A DNA stretch of 16,487 nucleotides from Betaproteobacteria bacterium (GTDB lineage: Bacteria > Pseudomonadota > Gammaproteobacteria > Burkholderiales > SG8-39), in NCBI GenBank assembly GCA_005881355.1, contig VBDM01000021.1, forward strand, positions 1-16,487, given 5' to 3'. Of the stretch, positions 7,632-14,809 are shown in pieces. The notes under the pieces are model-generated. The model was given only the letters and a program-made list of their open reading frames with translations, was not told where the DNA came from and made no database searches. A program made the position numbers and the translations under genes. The first letter of the stretch is position 1. Every line of letters begins with the position of its first letter.

Positions 7632-8234
7632 ATGGAAGCGCAAGCTGCACGTCACTACCATCCCCTTGTCATCACCGCCGCCATTGCGGTGACGCTTTTC
7701 AGCCTCGTGGGAATCGCGGCCGTTTTCGGCTGGATTCCGACCTCGGTCGGCGGCGCCGCGACTGCCCAGGCGCCCGCGCAGTCCGAGCCCGCGAAGCTGG
7801 CCGAGCAAAAGCCCGCGGTGAAGCCCAAGCCCGTCGCGAGATCCGATCGGCACCCGGCCATGATTCCTCCGCCCCCGCCGGTTCAAGTCGCCGCAATTTG
7901 CAAAGAATGCGCCGTGATCGAAGAAGTGCGTGAGGTCGAAAAGGCGGGCCAGACTTCCGGCGGCGGCGCAGTCGGCGGCGCGGTGGTCGGCGGGGTGATC
8001 GGTCACCAGATCGGCGGCGGCCGCGGCAAGGACGTTGCGACCGTGCTGGGCGCCTTGGGCGGCGGCCTCGCCGGGAATCAGATCGAGAAGAACGCGAAAA
8101 CGACGAAGGAATACCAGATCTTCGTCCGCTACGAGGACGGCACCAAGGGCATGTTCACCCAGCCCACGCCGCCGAGCTGGAGAATCGGCGACAAGGTGAA
8201 GGTCATCAACGGAGTGATCCAGGCGCGGGGCTGA
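7632..8234 (+). CDS. Glycine-zipper 2TM domain membrane protein
   Basis: A 200-residue envelope protein of the SlyB/Rickettsia 17-kDa-antigen-like glycine-zipper type, common in betaproteobacteria and of unsettled function. An N-terminal hydrophobic helix (about 11-35) looks like an uncleaved anchor; there is no lipobox. A Pro/Ala/Lys-rich linker (about 45-85) follows. Then comes a CKEC pair (Cys90, Cys93) before EEVREVEKAG, the glycine zipper (about 110-149, with GGAVGGAVVGGVIGHQIGGG) and a small C-terminal domain (YQIFVRYEDGTKGMF to the end). A perfect AGGAG (7621-7625) precedes the ATG by 6 nt. A strong terminator follows 18 nt after the stop, so the gene is probably transcribed alone or as the last gene after lysS. 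Zipper proteins usually affect outer-membrane integrity or oligomerise in the membrane; this is inference. Confidence 0.88.
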   Translation: MEAQAARHYHPLVITAAIAVTLFSLVGIAAVFGWIPTSVGGAATAQAPAQSEPAKLAEQKPAVKPKPVARSDRHPAMIPPPPPVQVAAICKECAVIEEVREVEKAGQTSGGGAVGGAVVGGVIGHQIGGGRGKDVATVLGALGGGLAGNQIEKNAKTTKEYQIFVRYEDGTKGMFTQPTPPSWRIGDKVKVINGVIQARG

Positions 8235-8252
8235 ACCGGCCCGCAGCCGCAG

Positions 8253-8281
8253 AAACGCGGGCGATCGCCCGCGTTTTTTTT
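8253..8281 (+). terminator. Rho-independent terminator after the glycine-zipper gene
   Basis: A perfect 24-bp palindrome (8253-8276, core CGCGGGCGATCGCCCGCG) forms a GC-only stem on a GATC loop. It runs straight into eight T residues (8274-8281). Only three A residues lie on the other side, so it is best as a terminator for rightward transcription. Confidence 0.93.
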
Positions 8282-8331
8282 CGCCCGCTCGCCGCAAACG
8301 AAGCGCGTGCCCGGCATCGCGCGCCGCGGAA

Positions 8332-8337
8332 TAGAAT
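8332..8337 (+). promoter_or_regulatory. Candidate -10 hexamer for the EamA transporter
   Basis: TAGAAT ends 6 nt before the ATG at 8344, after a strong terminator, so a new promoter is needed here. Transcription would begin at or next to the A of the ATG. There is no Shine-Dalgarno and no obvious -35. Confidence 0.38.
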
Positions 8338-8343
8338 CGCGGC

Positions 8344-9204
8344 ATGACCGGCCTTGCGATCTCCCTGGTGCTGGGCGCCGCGCTGGTGCACGCAAGCTGG
8401 AACTATCTTCTCAAGAAAAGCGGCGGCGGAATCGGGTTCGTCTGGGCGTTCGCCGCGCTGTCCTCCCTCCTCTACGCTCCCCTCGCGGTCGGCGTCGTCA
8501 TCGTCCAGCATTTCGAGTTCACCGCCGCAGCGCTCGCCTTCATCTTCGCAAGCGCCGTGCTGCACACCGCCTATTACCTGCTGCTCGACCGCGGCTACCG
8601 ATACGGCGATCTCTCGGTCGTCTACCCGCTCGCCCGCGCGACGGGCCCTTTCCTCACGGTGCTCTTCGCAATCGCCATGCTGGGCGAGCGGCCCGGCATC
8701 GTCGCGATGTGCGGCGCAGCGCTCGTCGTGGGCGGCGCATTCTTTCTCGCGGCGAGCCCGACGAAGCTGCGCGAGGCGGGCGCCATGCGCGGCGTCGCTT
8801 TCGCCCTGCTCACCGGCTGCATGATCGCATCGTATACAGTCGTCGATAAACAGGCGGTCAGCGCCTTCCTGATTCCGCCCATCCTCCAGGACTGGGGAGC
8901 GAACCTCGGCCGGGTGATCGTGATGGCGCCGCTCGCTCTCAGGCGCCGCGCGGAGATCAAGGCCGCCTGGACCCGGCAGAAGAAGGCGGTGATCCTGGTC
9001 GCCCTGCTCTGCCCGCTCTCCTACATCCTCGTGCTGACCGCGATGGTGTTCACGCCGGTCAGCTACGTCGCGCCGGCTCGCGAGATCAGCATCCTGTTCG
9101 GCGCTCTGATGGGAGCGCATTGGCTGCGCGAAGGCGACGTCCCGCGCCGCATCGCCGCCGCCGCGGCGATGGCTCTCGGAGTCGTCGCGCTCGCGATCGG
9201 CTAG
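8344..9204 (+). CDS. EamA-family (drug/metabolite transporter superfamily) permease
   Basis: A 286-residue inner-membrane transporter of the DMT superfamily, built from two EamA repeats of five helices. Visible signs are the opening ISLVLGAALVHASWNYLLKK, the first-repeat end VVYPLARATGPFLTVLFAIA followed by LGERPG, and the matching second-repeat end SYVAPAREISILFGALMGAH followed by LREGD. The Pro-containing helices 4 and 9 are typical. Members export amino acids, nucleotides or drugs, or import metabolites; the substrate cannot be read from the sequence. It follows a terminator and has a -10-like hexamer 6 nt before its ATG. marC begins 23 nt after the stop and may be co-transcribed. Confidence 0.9.
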   Translation: MTGLAISLVLGAALVHASWNYLLKKSGGGIGFVWAFAALSSLLYAPLAVGVVIVQHFEFTAAALAFIFASAVLHTAYYLLLDRGYRYGDLSVVYPLARATGPFLTVLFAIAMLGERPGIVAMCGAALVVGGAFFLAASPTKLREAGAMRGVAFALLTGCMIASYTVVDKQAVSAFLIPPILQDWGANLGRVIVMAPLALRRRAEIKAAWTRQKKAVILVALLCPLSYILVLTAMVFTPVSYVAPAREISILFGALMGAHWLREGDVPRRIAAAAAMALGVVALAIG

Positions 9205-9227
9205 GATAACGTCCGGAAAACGCCTTC

Positions 9228-9833
9228 ATGGACATTTCCTTCGCCTCCGCGGTGGTCATCCTGCTGCTGGTCACCGATCCGATCGGCAACATCCCGCTGT
9301 TCGTATCGCTGCTGCGGCACGTCAAGCCCGCGCGCCGCGTCCGGGTGATCGCGCGCGAGTGCGCGATCGCGCTCGCCGTGCTGCTCGTATTCGTGGTGTT
9401 CGGCAGGACGCTTCTCGATCTCTTCGGGCTGTCCGAGCGTTCGCTCAATCTCGCCGGCGGCATGATCCTGTTCCTGATCGCGCTGCGCATGATCTTCCGC
9501 AGCCGCGAGGGCGTTTTCGGCGACACGCCCGCGGGCGAGCCGCTCATCGTGCCGCTCGCGATCCCCGCGATCGCGGGACCCGCCGCGATCGCCACCGTGG
9601 TGCTGCTCGTGTCGCGTGCGCCCCAGCGGCTGCCGGAGTGGCTTGCGGCGATAACCGTGGCGATAGCGGTTTCATTCGTGGTTCTGATCTTCGCCGAGCG
9701 CATCAGCAGGTGGCTGGGCGAGCGAGTGCTCGAGGCGTTCGAGAGGCTGATGGGGCTGCTGCTGACCGCGATCGCGGTGGAGATGCTGCTGCGCGGAATC
9801 GAAGGCTTCGTTCGCCACGTGCAGGGCGCTTAA
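9228..9833 (+). CDS. MarC family (UPF0056) integral membrane protein
   Basis: A 201-residue protein with about six membrane helices. The family is named after E. coli MarC, which was once linked to multiple antibiotic resistance; that link was later withdrawn, so the function is unknown. Family motifs are TDPIGNIPLFVSLL (residues 16-29) in the first helix and its internal echo VPLAIPAIAGPAAIATVVLL. LNLAGGMILFLIALRMIF lies between them. The ATG at 9228 is preceded by a weak GGAAAA site. The TAA stop shares the palindrome TTAA with the stop of the opposing patatin-like gene, so the two genes end tail to tail with no spacer or terminator. Confidence 0.92.
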   Translation: MDISFASAVVILLLVTDPIGNIPLFVSLLRHVKPARRVRVIARECAIALAVLLVFVVFGRTLLDLFGLSERSLNLAGGMILFLIALRMIFRSREGVFGDTPAGEPLIVPLAIPAIAGPAAIATVVLLVSRAPQRLPEWLAAITVAIAVSFVVLIFAERISRWLGERVLEAFERLMGLLLTAIAVEMLLRGIEGFVRHVQGA

Positions 9834-10723
9834 GCCGACACCGCGTCGCGTATCGCGGGCAGCATGCGCGCGACCGCTTCGCGCCCTTCGGCGATCGCGA
9901 TCTCCGCGCGGTGGTAGTCGAGCGAGCTCAGGTGCGCGAGCCGCGGCGTGAGCAGCACGTCGGGCGGCTCGCCGGCGAGACGGCTGCGCGAGATCCGGAC
10001 CTGCATGACGTCGATCGAGCCCATCAGCGCCTGCAGCATCGAAGGCGGCGCCCCGGTTCCGTCCTCTTCGGCCGGAGCATCTCCGCGGCCCGGGAAGAGC
10101 TTGCCGAAGAGCGGGTGCCGCCCCGTCCGCGTTGCCCACTCCTCGCGGTTCTTGCGCGCGTGGCGCCCGACGATGTCGGAGCCGACGTCCACGGCGATGA
10201 CGATGTCCGCGCCCATCGCCCGGGCGAGCGACACGGGCACGGGATTGACCACGCCGCCGTCGACCAGATGGCGGCCCTCGCGCAGCACCGGCCGGAACAG
10301 CCCCGGCACCGCGATCGAAGCGCGCACGGCGTCCGAGACCCTGCCCTCGCGTAGCCAGATCTCCTGGCCGGAGGCGACGTCGGTCGCCACCGCGGCGAAC
10401 GGGATGGCGAGCTCGGAAAACTCCCTCTCGACGAACTGCTCTCGAAAGAAGTCGGCGACGCGCTCGCCCTTGATGAGGCCGCCGCGCAGGCGGATGTCGA
10501 GCAGCCCGAGCAGGCTCTTCCAGTCGAGGGCGAGCGCCCAGGTTTCCAGCTGATCGAGCCGGCCGGCCGCAAACGCCGCGCCGACCAGCGCGCCGACCGA
10601 ACTCCCGGCGATCAGATCCGGCTTGACGCCTTCGTCGCTCAGCGCGCGCAGCACGCCGATATGCGCCCAGCCGCGCGCGGAGCCCGCGCCGAGCGCGAAT
10701 CCTATTTTGCGTTGGCGCGGCAC
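9830..10723 (-). CDS. Patatin-like phospholipase family protein (RssA-like)
   Basis: A 297-residue serine hydrolase of the patatin family, using a Ser-Asp dyad on acyl esters. The oxyanion glycines are in GAGSARGWAHIGVL (about 11-24), the nucleophile elbow GSSVG is at 40-44 (Ser42), and the catalytic Asp is in DGGVVNPVP (Asp155). No signal peptide is seen, so it is probably cytoplasmic. Translation starts at the GTG at 10721-10723; a stop lies just upstream in frame, so no longer form exists. The ribosome site is weak. It lies 33 bp after the bktB stop on the same strand, so it may be the last gene of the PHA cluster. A role in polyester or granule-lipid turnover is possible but unproven. RssA-like proteins also occur far from PHA genes. 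Confidence 0.9.
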   Translation of the reverse strand: MPRQRKIGFALGAGSARGWAHIGVLRALSDEGVKPDLIAGSSVGALVGAAFAAGRLDQLETWALALDWKSLLGLLDIRLRGGLIKGERVADFFREQFVEREFSELAIPFAAVATDVASGQEIWLREGRVSDAVRASIAVPGLFRPVLREGRHLVDGGVVNPVPVSLARAMGADIVIAVDVGSDIVGRHARKNREEWATRTGRHPLFGKLFPGRGDAPAEEDGTGAPPSMLQALMGSIDVMQVRISRSRLAGEPPDVLLTPRLAHLSSLDYHRAEIAIAEGREAVARMLPAIRDAVSA

Positions 10724-10756
10724 GGATCTAGCTCAAGCCAAAGGCCGGGATCTGGA

Positions 10757-11941
10757 TCACATCCGCTCGAAGATCGCGGCGATCCCCTGCCCGCCGCCGA
10801 TGCACATCGTGACCAAGGCGTAACGCTTTTGCGTGCGGTGCAGCTCGTAGATCGCCTTCACGGTGAGGATGCAGCCGGTCGCGCCGATCGGATGCCCGAG
10901 CGCGACCGCCCCGCCGTTGGGGTTGACCTTGGCGGGATCGAGACCGAGATCGCGCGTCACGGCCATCGCCTGCACCGCGAACGCTTCGTTCGACTCGACA
11001 ACGTCCATGTCGGCGGGTTTCAGGCCCGACTTCTCGAAGACGCGCTTCACGGCGGGGATCGGCCCCAGGCCCATCAGTTGCGGCTCCACGGCGGCGTGGG
11101 AGTACGCCACGAGGCGCGCCAGCGGCTTCGCGCCCTGCCTCTGCGCCGCGGACTTTTCCATGAGCACCACCGCGGCCGCCGCGTCGTTGATGCCGGAGGC
11201 ATTGCCCGCCGTCACCGTGCCGTCTTTCTTGAACACCGTCTTGAGCCTCTGCAGATCTGCAAGCGTGGCGTCGTTCCGGACGTGTTCGTCGGTATCGAAC
11301 TGCGCCGGGCCTTTTTTCGACTTCACTTCGACCGGGACGATCTGGCTCCTGAAGTGCCCGGCGTCGAGCGCCCTCGCCGCGCGCCTGTGGCTCTCGAGCG
11401 CAAACGCATCCTGCTCGTCGCGGGTGATGCCGTATTTCGCCGCGATGTTCTCCGCGGTGACCCCCATGTGGCCGTGGCCGAACGGGTCGTGCAGCGCCGC
11501 GGTCATCGCGTCGATCACCGTCGAGTCCCCCATGCGCTGGCCCCAGCGCGCGGCGGGCAGGAAGTACGCGGCGCGGCTCATGCTCTCCGCGCCCGCGCCG
11601 ATCGCGACGTCGGTGTCCCCGAGCAGGATGTGCTGCGAGGCGGAGACGATCGCCTGCAGGCCGCTGCCGCACAGGCGGTTCACGGTGAGGCAGGGCGTCC
11701 CGACCGGCATTCCACCCTCTATCGCGGCGACGCGCGAGAAGTACATGTCCTTCGCCTCGCCGTGGATGACGCTCCCGAAGACGACGTGGCCCACCGTCGC
11801 CGGATCGATCTTCGCCCGCGAAACGGCCTCTCGCGCGCAGATTGCGCCGAGCGCGGTCGGCGCGATGTCCTTGAGCGAGCCGCCATAGTCGCCGATCGCG
11901 GTGCGCGCGCCGCTCGCCACCACCACTTCACGCTGTGCCAT
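10757..11941 (-). CDS. bktB: Acetyl-CoA C-acyltransferase, BktB-type beta-ketothiolase
   Basis: A 394-residue thiolase that condenses two acyl-CoAs to a 3-ketoacyl-CoA, the first step of PHA monomer supply, or cleaves in reverse. The active-site residues are present: Cys91 in NRLCGSG, His350 in GHPIGATG and Cys380 in CIGGGQG. The protein resembles Cupriavidus BktB closely along its length (for example RTAIGDYGGSLKDIAP, GDTDVAIGAGAESMSRA, HMGVTAENIAAKY and the end ALVTMCIGGGQGIAAIFER). BktB tolerates propionyl- and longer acyl-CoA as well as acetyl-CoA, so copolymers are conceivable. A good GAAGGAG site precedes the ATG. The gene starts 15 nt after the rimO stop. A separate phaA is not in the window. 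Confidence 0.93.
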   Translation of the reverse strand: MAQREVVVASGARTAIGDYGGSLKDIAPTALGAICAREAVSRAKIDPATVGHVVFGSVIHGEAKDMYFSRVAAIEGGMPVGTPCLTVNRLCGSGLQAIVSASQHILLGDTDVAIGAGAESMSRAAYFLPAARWGQRMGDSTVIDAMTAALHDPFGHGHMGVTAENIAAKYGITRDEQDAFALESHRRAARALDAGHFRSQIVPVEVKSKKGPAQFDTDEHVRNDATLADLQRLKTVFKKDGTVTAGNASGINDAAAAVVLMEKSAAQRQGAKPLARLVAYSHAAVEPQLMGLGPIPAVKRVFEKSGLKPADMDVVESNEAFAVQAMAVTRDLGLDPAKVNPNGGAVALGHPIGATGCILTVKAIYELHRTQKRYALVTMCIGGGQGIAAIFERM

Positions 11942-11956
11942 GGAATGCTCCTTCGA

Positions 11957-13291
11957 TCATGCCGCGAGCCGCCGGGAAGCGACGGCTCGCGCGAACAGGT
12001 CGTGGGTATCGGAACGGAACACCTTCACTTGCGCCCAGTCGCCCGGAGCGAGTTTGCCCACGCCCTCGATGTGTACGACGCCGTCGATTTCCGGGGCGTC
12101 GGCGGCAGAGCGTGCCCGAGCACCCTCAGGCTTCGCTTCGTCCACCAATACTCTGAGAGTCTTCCCGACCTTGCGCTTCAGACGCCGCGCGCTGATTTTT
12201 TCCTGGAGCCGCATCAGCCGCGCACGGCGTTCTTCGCGCACTTCGCCGGGAAGCGCACCAGGCAGCTCGTTCGCCTTGGCGCCCTCGACCGGCGAATAGG
12301 CGAAGCAGCCGACGCGGTCGAGCTCGGCTTCCTCCAGGAATTCGAGCAGCTCCCGGAACTCGTCCTCGGTCTCGCCCGGGAAGCCCGCGATGAAGGTGCT
12401 GCGGATCGTTATGTCGGGGCAGATCTTGCGCCAGGCGCGGATGCGCTCCAGGTTGTCCTCGCCGCTCGCGGGGCGCTTCATGAGCTTCAGGATCCTGCGG
12501 CTCGCGTGCTGGAACGGGACGTCGATATAGGGAAGTATCCTCCCCTCCGCCATGAGCGGAATCACCTCGTCCACGTGGGGATACGGATAAACGTAATGCA
12601 GCCGCACCCACACGCCGAGTTCGCTCAGAGCCACCGCGAGATCGGCCATGCGGGTCCTGAGCGGCCGCCCATCCCAGAATCCGGTGCGGTAATTTAGATC
12701 CACGCCGTAGGCGCTCGTGTCCTGTGAGATCACGAGCAGCTCCTTAACGCCCGCCTCGACGAGGTTTTCCGCTTCCCGCATGACCTCGCCGATCGGCCGG
12801 CTCGCGAGATCGCCGCGCAGGGACGGGATGATGCAGAAAGTGCAGCGGTGATTGCAGCCTTCCGAGATCTTGAGGTAGGCGTAGTGCCGCGGTGTGAGCT
12901 TGATTCCCTGCGGTGGCACAAGATCGGTGAACGGGTCGTGGGGCTTGGGCAGATGCTCGTGCACCGCCGTCATCACTTCTTCGAGTGCGTGCGGGCCGGT
13001 CACCGCGAGCACTTTCGGGTGCGCCTTGCGAACCACGTCGCCCTTGGCGCCCAGGCAGCCGGTGACGATGACGCGGCCGTTCTCCGCGAGCGCCTCGCCG
13101 ATGGCTTCGAGCGACTCCTGCACCGCCGACTCGATGAAGCCGCAGGTGTTGACGACGACGAGGTCGGCGCCGTCGTACGAGGGCGAAATCGCATAGCCCT
13201 CCGCGCGCAGGCGCGTGAGGATGCCTTCGGAATCGACCAGCGCTTTGGGACAGCCGAGGGAAACGAATCCTACTTTGGGTGGTGCAGCCAC
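11957..13291 (-). CDS. rimO: Ribosomal protein S12 methylthiotransferase RimO
   Basis: Radical-SAM enzyme that adds a methylthio group to a conserved Asp of ribosomal protein S12, using two 4Fe-4S clusters. The 444 residues match the family (E. coli 441). The N-terminal cluster cysteines are Cys14 (SLGCPKALVDSEG), Cys50 (NTCGFIESA) and Cys79 (TGCLGAK). The radical-SAM CxxxCxxC is Cys146, Cys150 and Cys153 (EGCNHRCTFCIIPSLRG). A C-terminal TRAM domain ends the protein. I chose the GTG at 13289-13291 (AAPPKVGFVSLGCPK) because the N-terminus then matches relatives. The frame stays open far upstream, but that part is a shadow of phaR. rimO lies 20 nt after phaR and 15 nt before bktB, so a translation gene is embedded in the PHA cluster. 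Confidence 0.96.
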   Translation of the reverse strand: MAAPPKVGFVSLGCPKALVDSEGILTRLRAEGYAISPSYDGADLVVVNTCGFIESAVQESLEAIGEALAENGRVIVTGCLGAKGDVVRKAHPKVLAVTGPHALEEVMTAVHEHLPKPHDPFTDLVPPQGIKLTPRHYAYLKISEGCNHRCTFCIIPSLRGDLASRPIGEVMREAENLVEAGVKELLVISQDTSAYGVDLNYRTGFWDGRPLRTRMADLAVALSELGVWVRLHYVYPYPHVDEVIPLMAEGRILPYIDVPFQHASRRILKLMKRPASGEDNLERIRAWRKICPDITIRSTFIAGFPGETEDEFRELLEFLEEAELDRVGCFAYSPVEGAKANELPGALPGEVREERRARLMRLQEKISARRLKRKVGKTLRVLVDEAKPEGARARSAADAPEIDGVVHIEGVGKLAPGDWAQVKVFRSDTHDLFARAVASRRLAA

Positions 13292-13311
13292 GGGAGCCTG
13301 TATGCCGGGCC

Positions 13312-13929
13312 TCAGCTCTTCTTCTCGTCGCCCGGCGCCTTGCCGTCTTCCGGTTTCTGCGCGCCGCCGGGCTGCGCGCCGAATCCGGGCGCGCCGGGGA
13401 AGCCCGGGAAGGGGAAGCCGGAGAACATGTTGCGCGTCTGGTTCTGCAGCTGCTCCTGCATCTGCAGGAACATGTTTCGGCTCTGCTCCATGTACGCCGA
13501 GACGAGGCTCTGCATGGCGGGGCCCTGGAAGCTCATGAACTGCTTCCACAGCTCCTCGTTGAATTTGGCGGGCTCCCCGTAGAGCTTCTGCGACTGTTCT
13601 GTCATGCGCTTCTGGATCTCGCCGAACAACTGCATGTTGCGCTCGAGGTAGGCTCCGAGCATTCCCTGCATCGCGTTGCCGTAGGAGCGGATGAACTGCG
13701 TCAGAACGTCCGAGGAAAACATCGGCGTCCCGGCGCTTTCCTCTTCGAGGATGATCTGCAGCAGGATCGATCGCGTCAGGTCTTCGCTGGTCTTGGCGTC
13801 CACAACCTGGAATTCCTCGCCCTGCAGCACGAGCTTCTTGACGTCGGCGAGCGTGATATAGGTGCTCGTCCTGGTGTCGTAGAGGCGGCGGTTGGGGTAC
13901 TTCTTGATCAGCCGGGCGGGTTCGACCAT
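13312..13929 (-). CDS. phaR: Polyhydroxyalkanoate synthesis repressor PhaR
   Basis: A 205-residue regulator that binds both DNA and PHA granules. In known cases it represses phasin genes and its own gene, and is released from DNA when it adsorbs to nascent polymer. The N-terminal PHB/PHA accumulation-regulator DNA-binding domain is clear (about 7-65, RLIKKYPNRRLYDTRTSTYI through SILLQIILEEE). A Gln/Met/Phe-rich helical region follows (about 80-165), repeating NMF and QMQEQLQNQ, and suits binding to the hydrophobic granule. The tail is rich in Gly, Pro and Phe (FPFPGFPGAPGFG) and ends in a charged PEDGKAPGDEKKS. The ATG has AAGG about 8 nt upstream. It is followed by rimO on the same strand. 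Confidence 0.96.
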   Translation of the reverse strand: MVEPARLIKKYPNRRLYDTRTSTYITLADVKKLVLQGEEFQVVDAKTSEDLTRSILLQIILEEESAGTPMFSSDVLTQFIRSYGNAMQGMLGAYLERNMQLFGEIQKRMTEQSQKLYGEPAKFNEELWKQFMSFQGPAMQSLVSAYMEQSRNMFLQMQEQLQNQTRNMFSGFPFPGFPGAPGFGAQPGGAQKPEDGKAPGDEKKS

Positions 13930-13991
13930 GGGGAAGACCTTGCCTCAATGTAAAACGCGGGTGCTGCAGCGCCACATGATACTGGAACTCG

Positions 13992-14735
13992 CTACGCCAT
14001 GTGCTGCCCCCCGTTGATGGCGATGTTGGCGCCGTTGACGAAGGCCGCCTCCTCCGAGCAGAGGTAGATGATCAGGCCGGCGACTTCTTCCGGCCTGCCG
14101 AGCCGGCCCAGCGGAATCTGGGGCAGGATCTTCGAGTCGAGGATTTCCTTAGGGATCGCGGTCACCATCCTCGTGCCGATGTAGCCGGGCGAGATGGTGT
14201 TGACCGTGACGCCCTTCTTCGCCACTTCGAGCGCAAGCGACTTGGTGAAGCCGTGCATGCCGGCCTTCGCCGCGGAGTAGTTGGTCTGCCCGAATGCGCC
14301 TTTCGAGCCGTTCACTGAGGACACGTTGATCACCCGCCCCCAGCCGCGGTCGACCATGCCGTCGCAGACCTGCTTGGTCATGTTGAACACCGAGTCGAGA
14401 TTGGTGTGCAGGACCGCGTCCCAGTCGCCTTTGGTCATCTTCCTGAACGTCATGTCGCGGGTGATCCCGGCGTTGTTGACGAGGATGTCCACCGGGCCGA
14501 GGTCCCGGGTCACGCTCCCCACGCAGATCTTGCACGATTCGAAGTCGGCGACATCGCAGGGATAGGCGCGGAACTCGTACCCGCGCGATTTCATCTGCGC
14601 AGTCCACTGGGCGGCGGTCTTGTTCGAGGGCGAGTAGGTGATCGCCACGCGGTATCCCGCGTCCGCCATCTTGGTGCTTACCGTTTCACCCAGCCCTCCC
14701 ATGCCGCCCGTGATGAGCGCTAGCCGTTTCTCCAT
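13992..14735 (-). CDS. phaB: Acetoacetyl-CoA reductase PhaB (downstream copy)
   Basis: NADPH-dependent short-chain dehydrogenase reducing 3-ketoacyl-CoA to (R)-3-hydroxyacyl-CoA, the monomer for PhaC. The 247 residues match PhaB. The cofactor-binding TGGMGGLG is at 9-16, NNAGITRD begins at 87, and the catalytic Ser140, Tyr153 and Lys157 (VSSVNGSKGAFGQTNYSAAK) have the same numbers as in Cupriavidus PhaB. The region after beta-strand 2 that contacts the NADPH phosphate reads TYSPSNKTAAQW, unlike the GCxP-type loop of the neighbouring copy. A strong GAGGGG ribosome site precedes the ATG. It lies 74 bp after the upstream copy and 62 bp before phaR. The copies could differ in cofactor or chain-length preference. 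Confidence 0.94.
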   Translation of the reverse strand: MEKRLALITGGMGGLGETVSTKMADAGYRVAITYSPSNKTAAQWTAQMKSRGYEFRAYPCDVADFESCKICVGSVTRDLGPVDILVNNAGITRDMTFRKMTKGDWDAVLHTNLDSVFNMTKQVCDGMVDRGWGRVINVSSVNGSKGAFGQTNYSAAKAGMHGFTKSLALEVAKKGVTVNTISPGYIGTRMVTAIPKEILDSKILPQIPLGRLGRPEEVAGLIIYLCSEEAAFVNGANIAINGGQHMA

Positions 14736-14757
14736 GAGTCCCCCTCGCGTTCCGGAC

Positions 14758-14798
14758 TTGGTGCCGTCCCCGATTATGCTCCGGGATTATTGCACCAA
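14758..14798. repeat. Inverted repeat with nested stem between the two phaB genes
   Basis: TTGGTGC (14758-14764) pairs with GCACCAA (14792-14798). Inside, CCCG (14769-14772) pairs with CGGG (14782-14785), and GATTAT occurs twice, 13 bp apart (14772-14777 and 14785-14790). It fills most of the 74-bp gap between the tandem reductase genes. It may act as an mRNA hairpin that sets relative expression, or as a protein-binding site. It lacks a T-run, so it is not a classical terminator. Confidence 0.5.
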
Positions 14799-14809
14799 AC
14801 TCATGGCCG

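Noticed and set aside
11306..11320. T-run inside bktB as a terminator
   Set aside because: It has no GC stem beside it and lies within an intact coding frame (KSKKGP).
10661..12697. A very long open frame (678 codons) on the plus strand across the PHA cluster
   Set aside because: It runs antisense to the well-supported patatin-like, bktB and rimO genes, is Arg/His-rich and has no recognisable domain. It is a by-product of strong G/C third-position bias.
13963..13970. GCTGCAGC upstream of phaR as a PhaR operator
   Set aside because: It is only an 8-bp palindrome. The spaced CTGC/GCAG arrangement reported for one PhaR does not fit, and such palindromes are common at this GC content.
13292..13975. 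A 228-residue N-terminal extension of RimO
   Set aside because: The extension lies over phaR in another frame and does not look like a protein domain. RimO relatives begin at the GTG at 13291.
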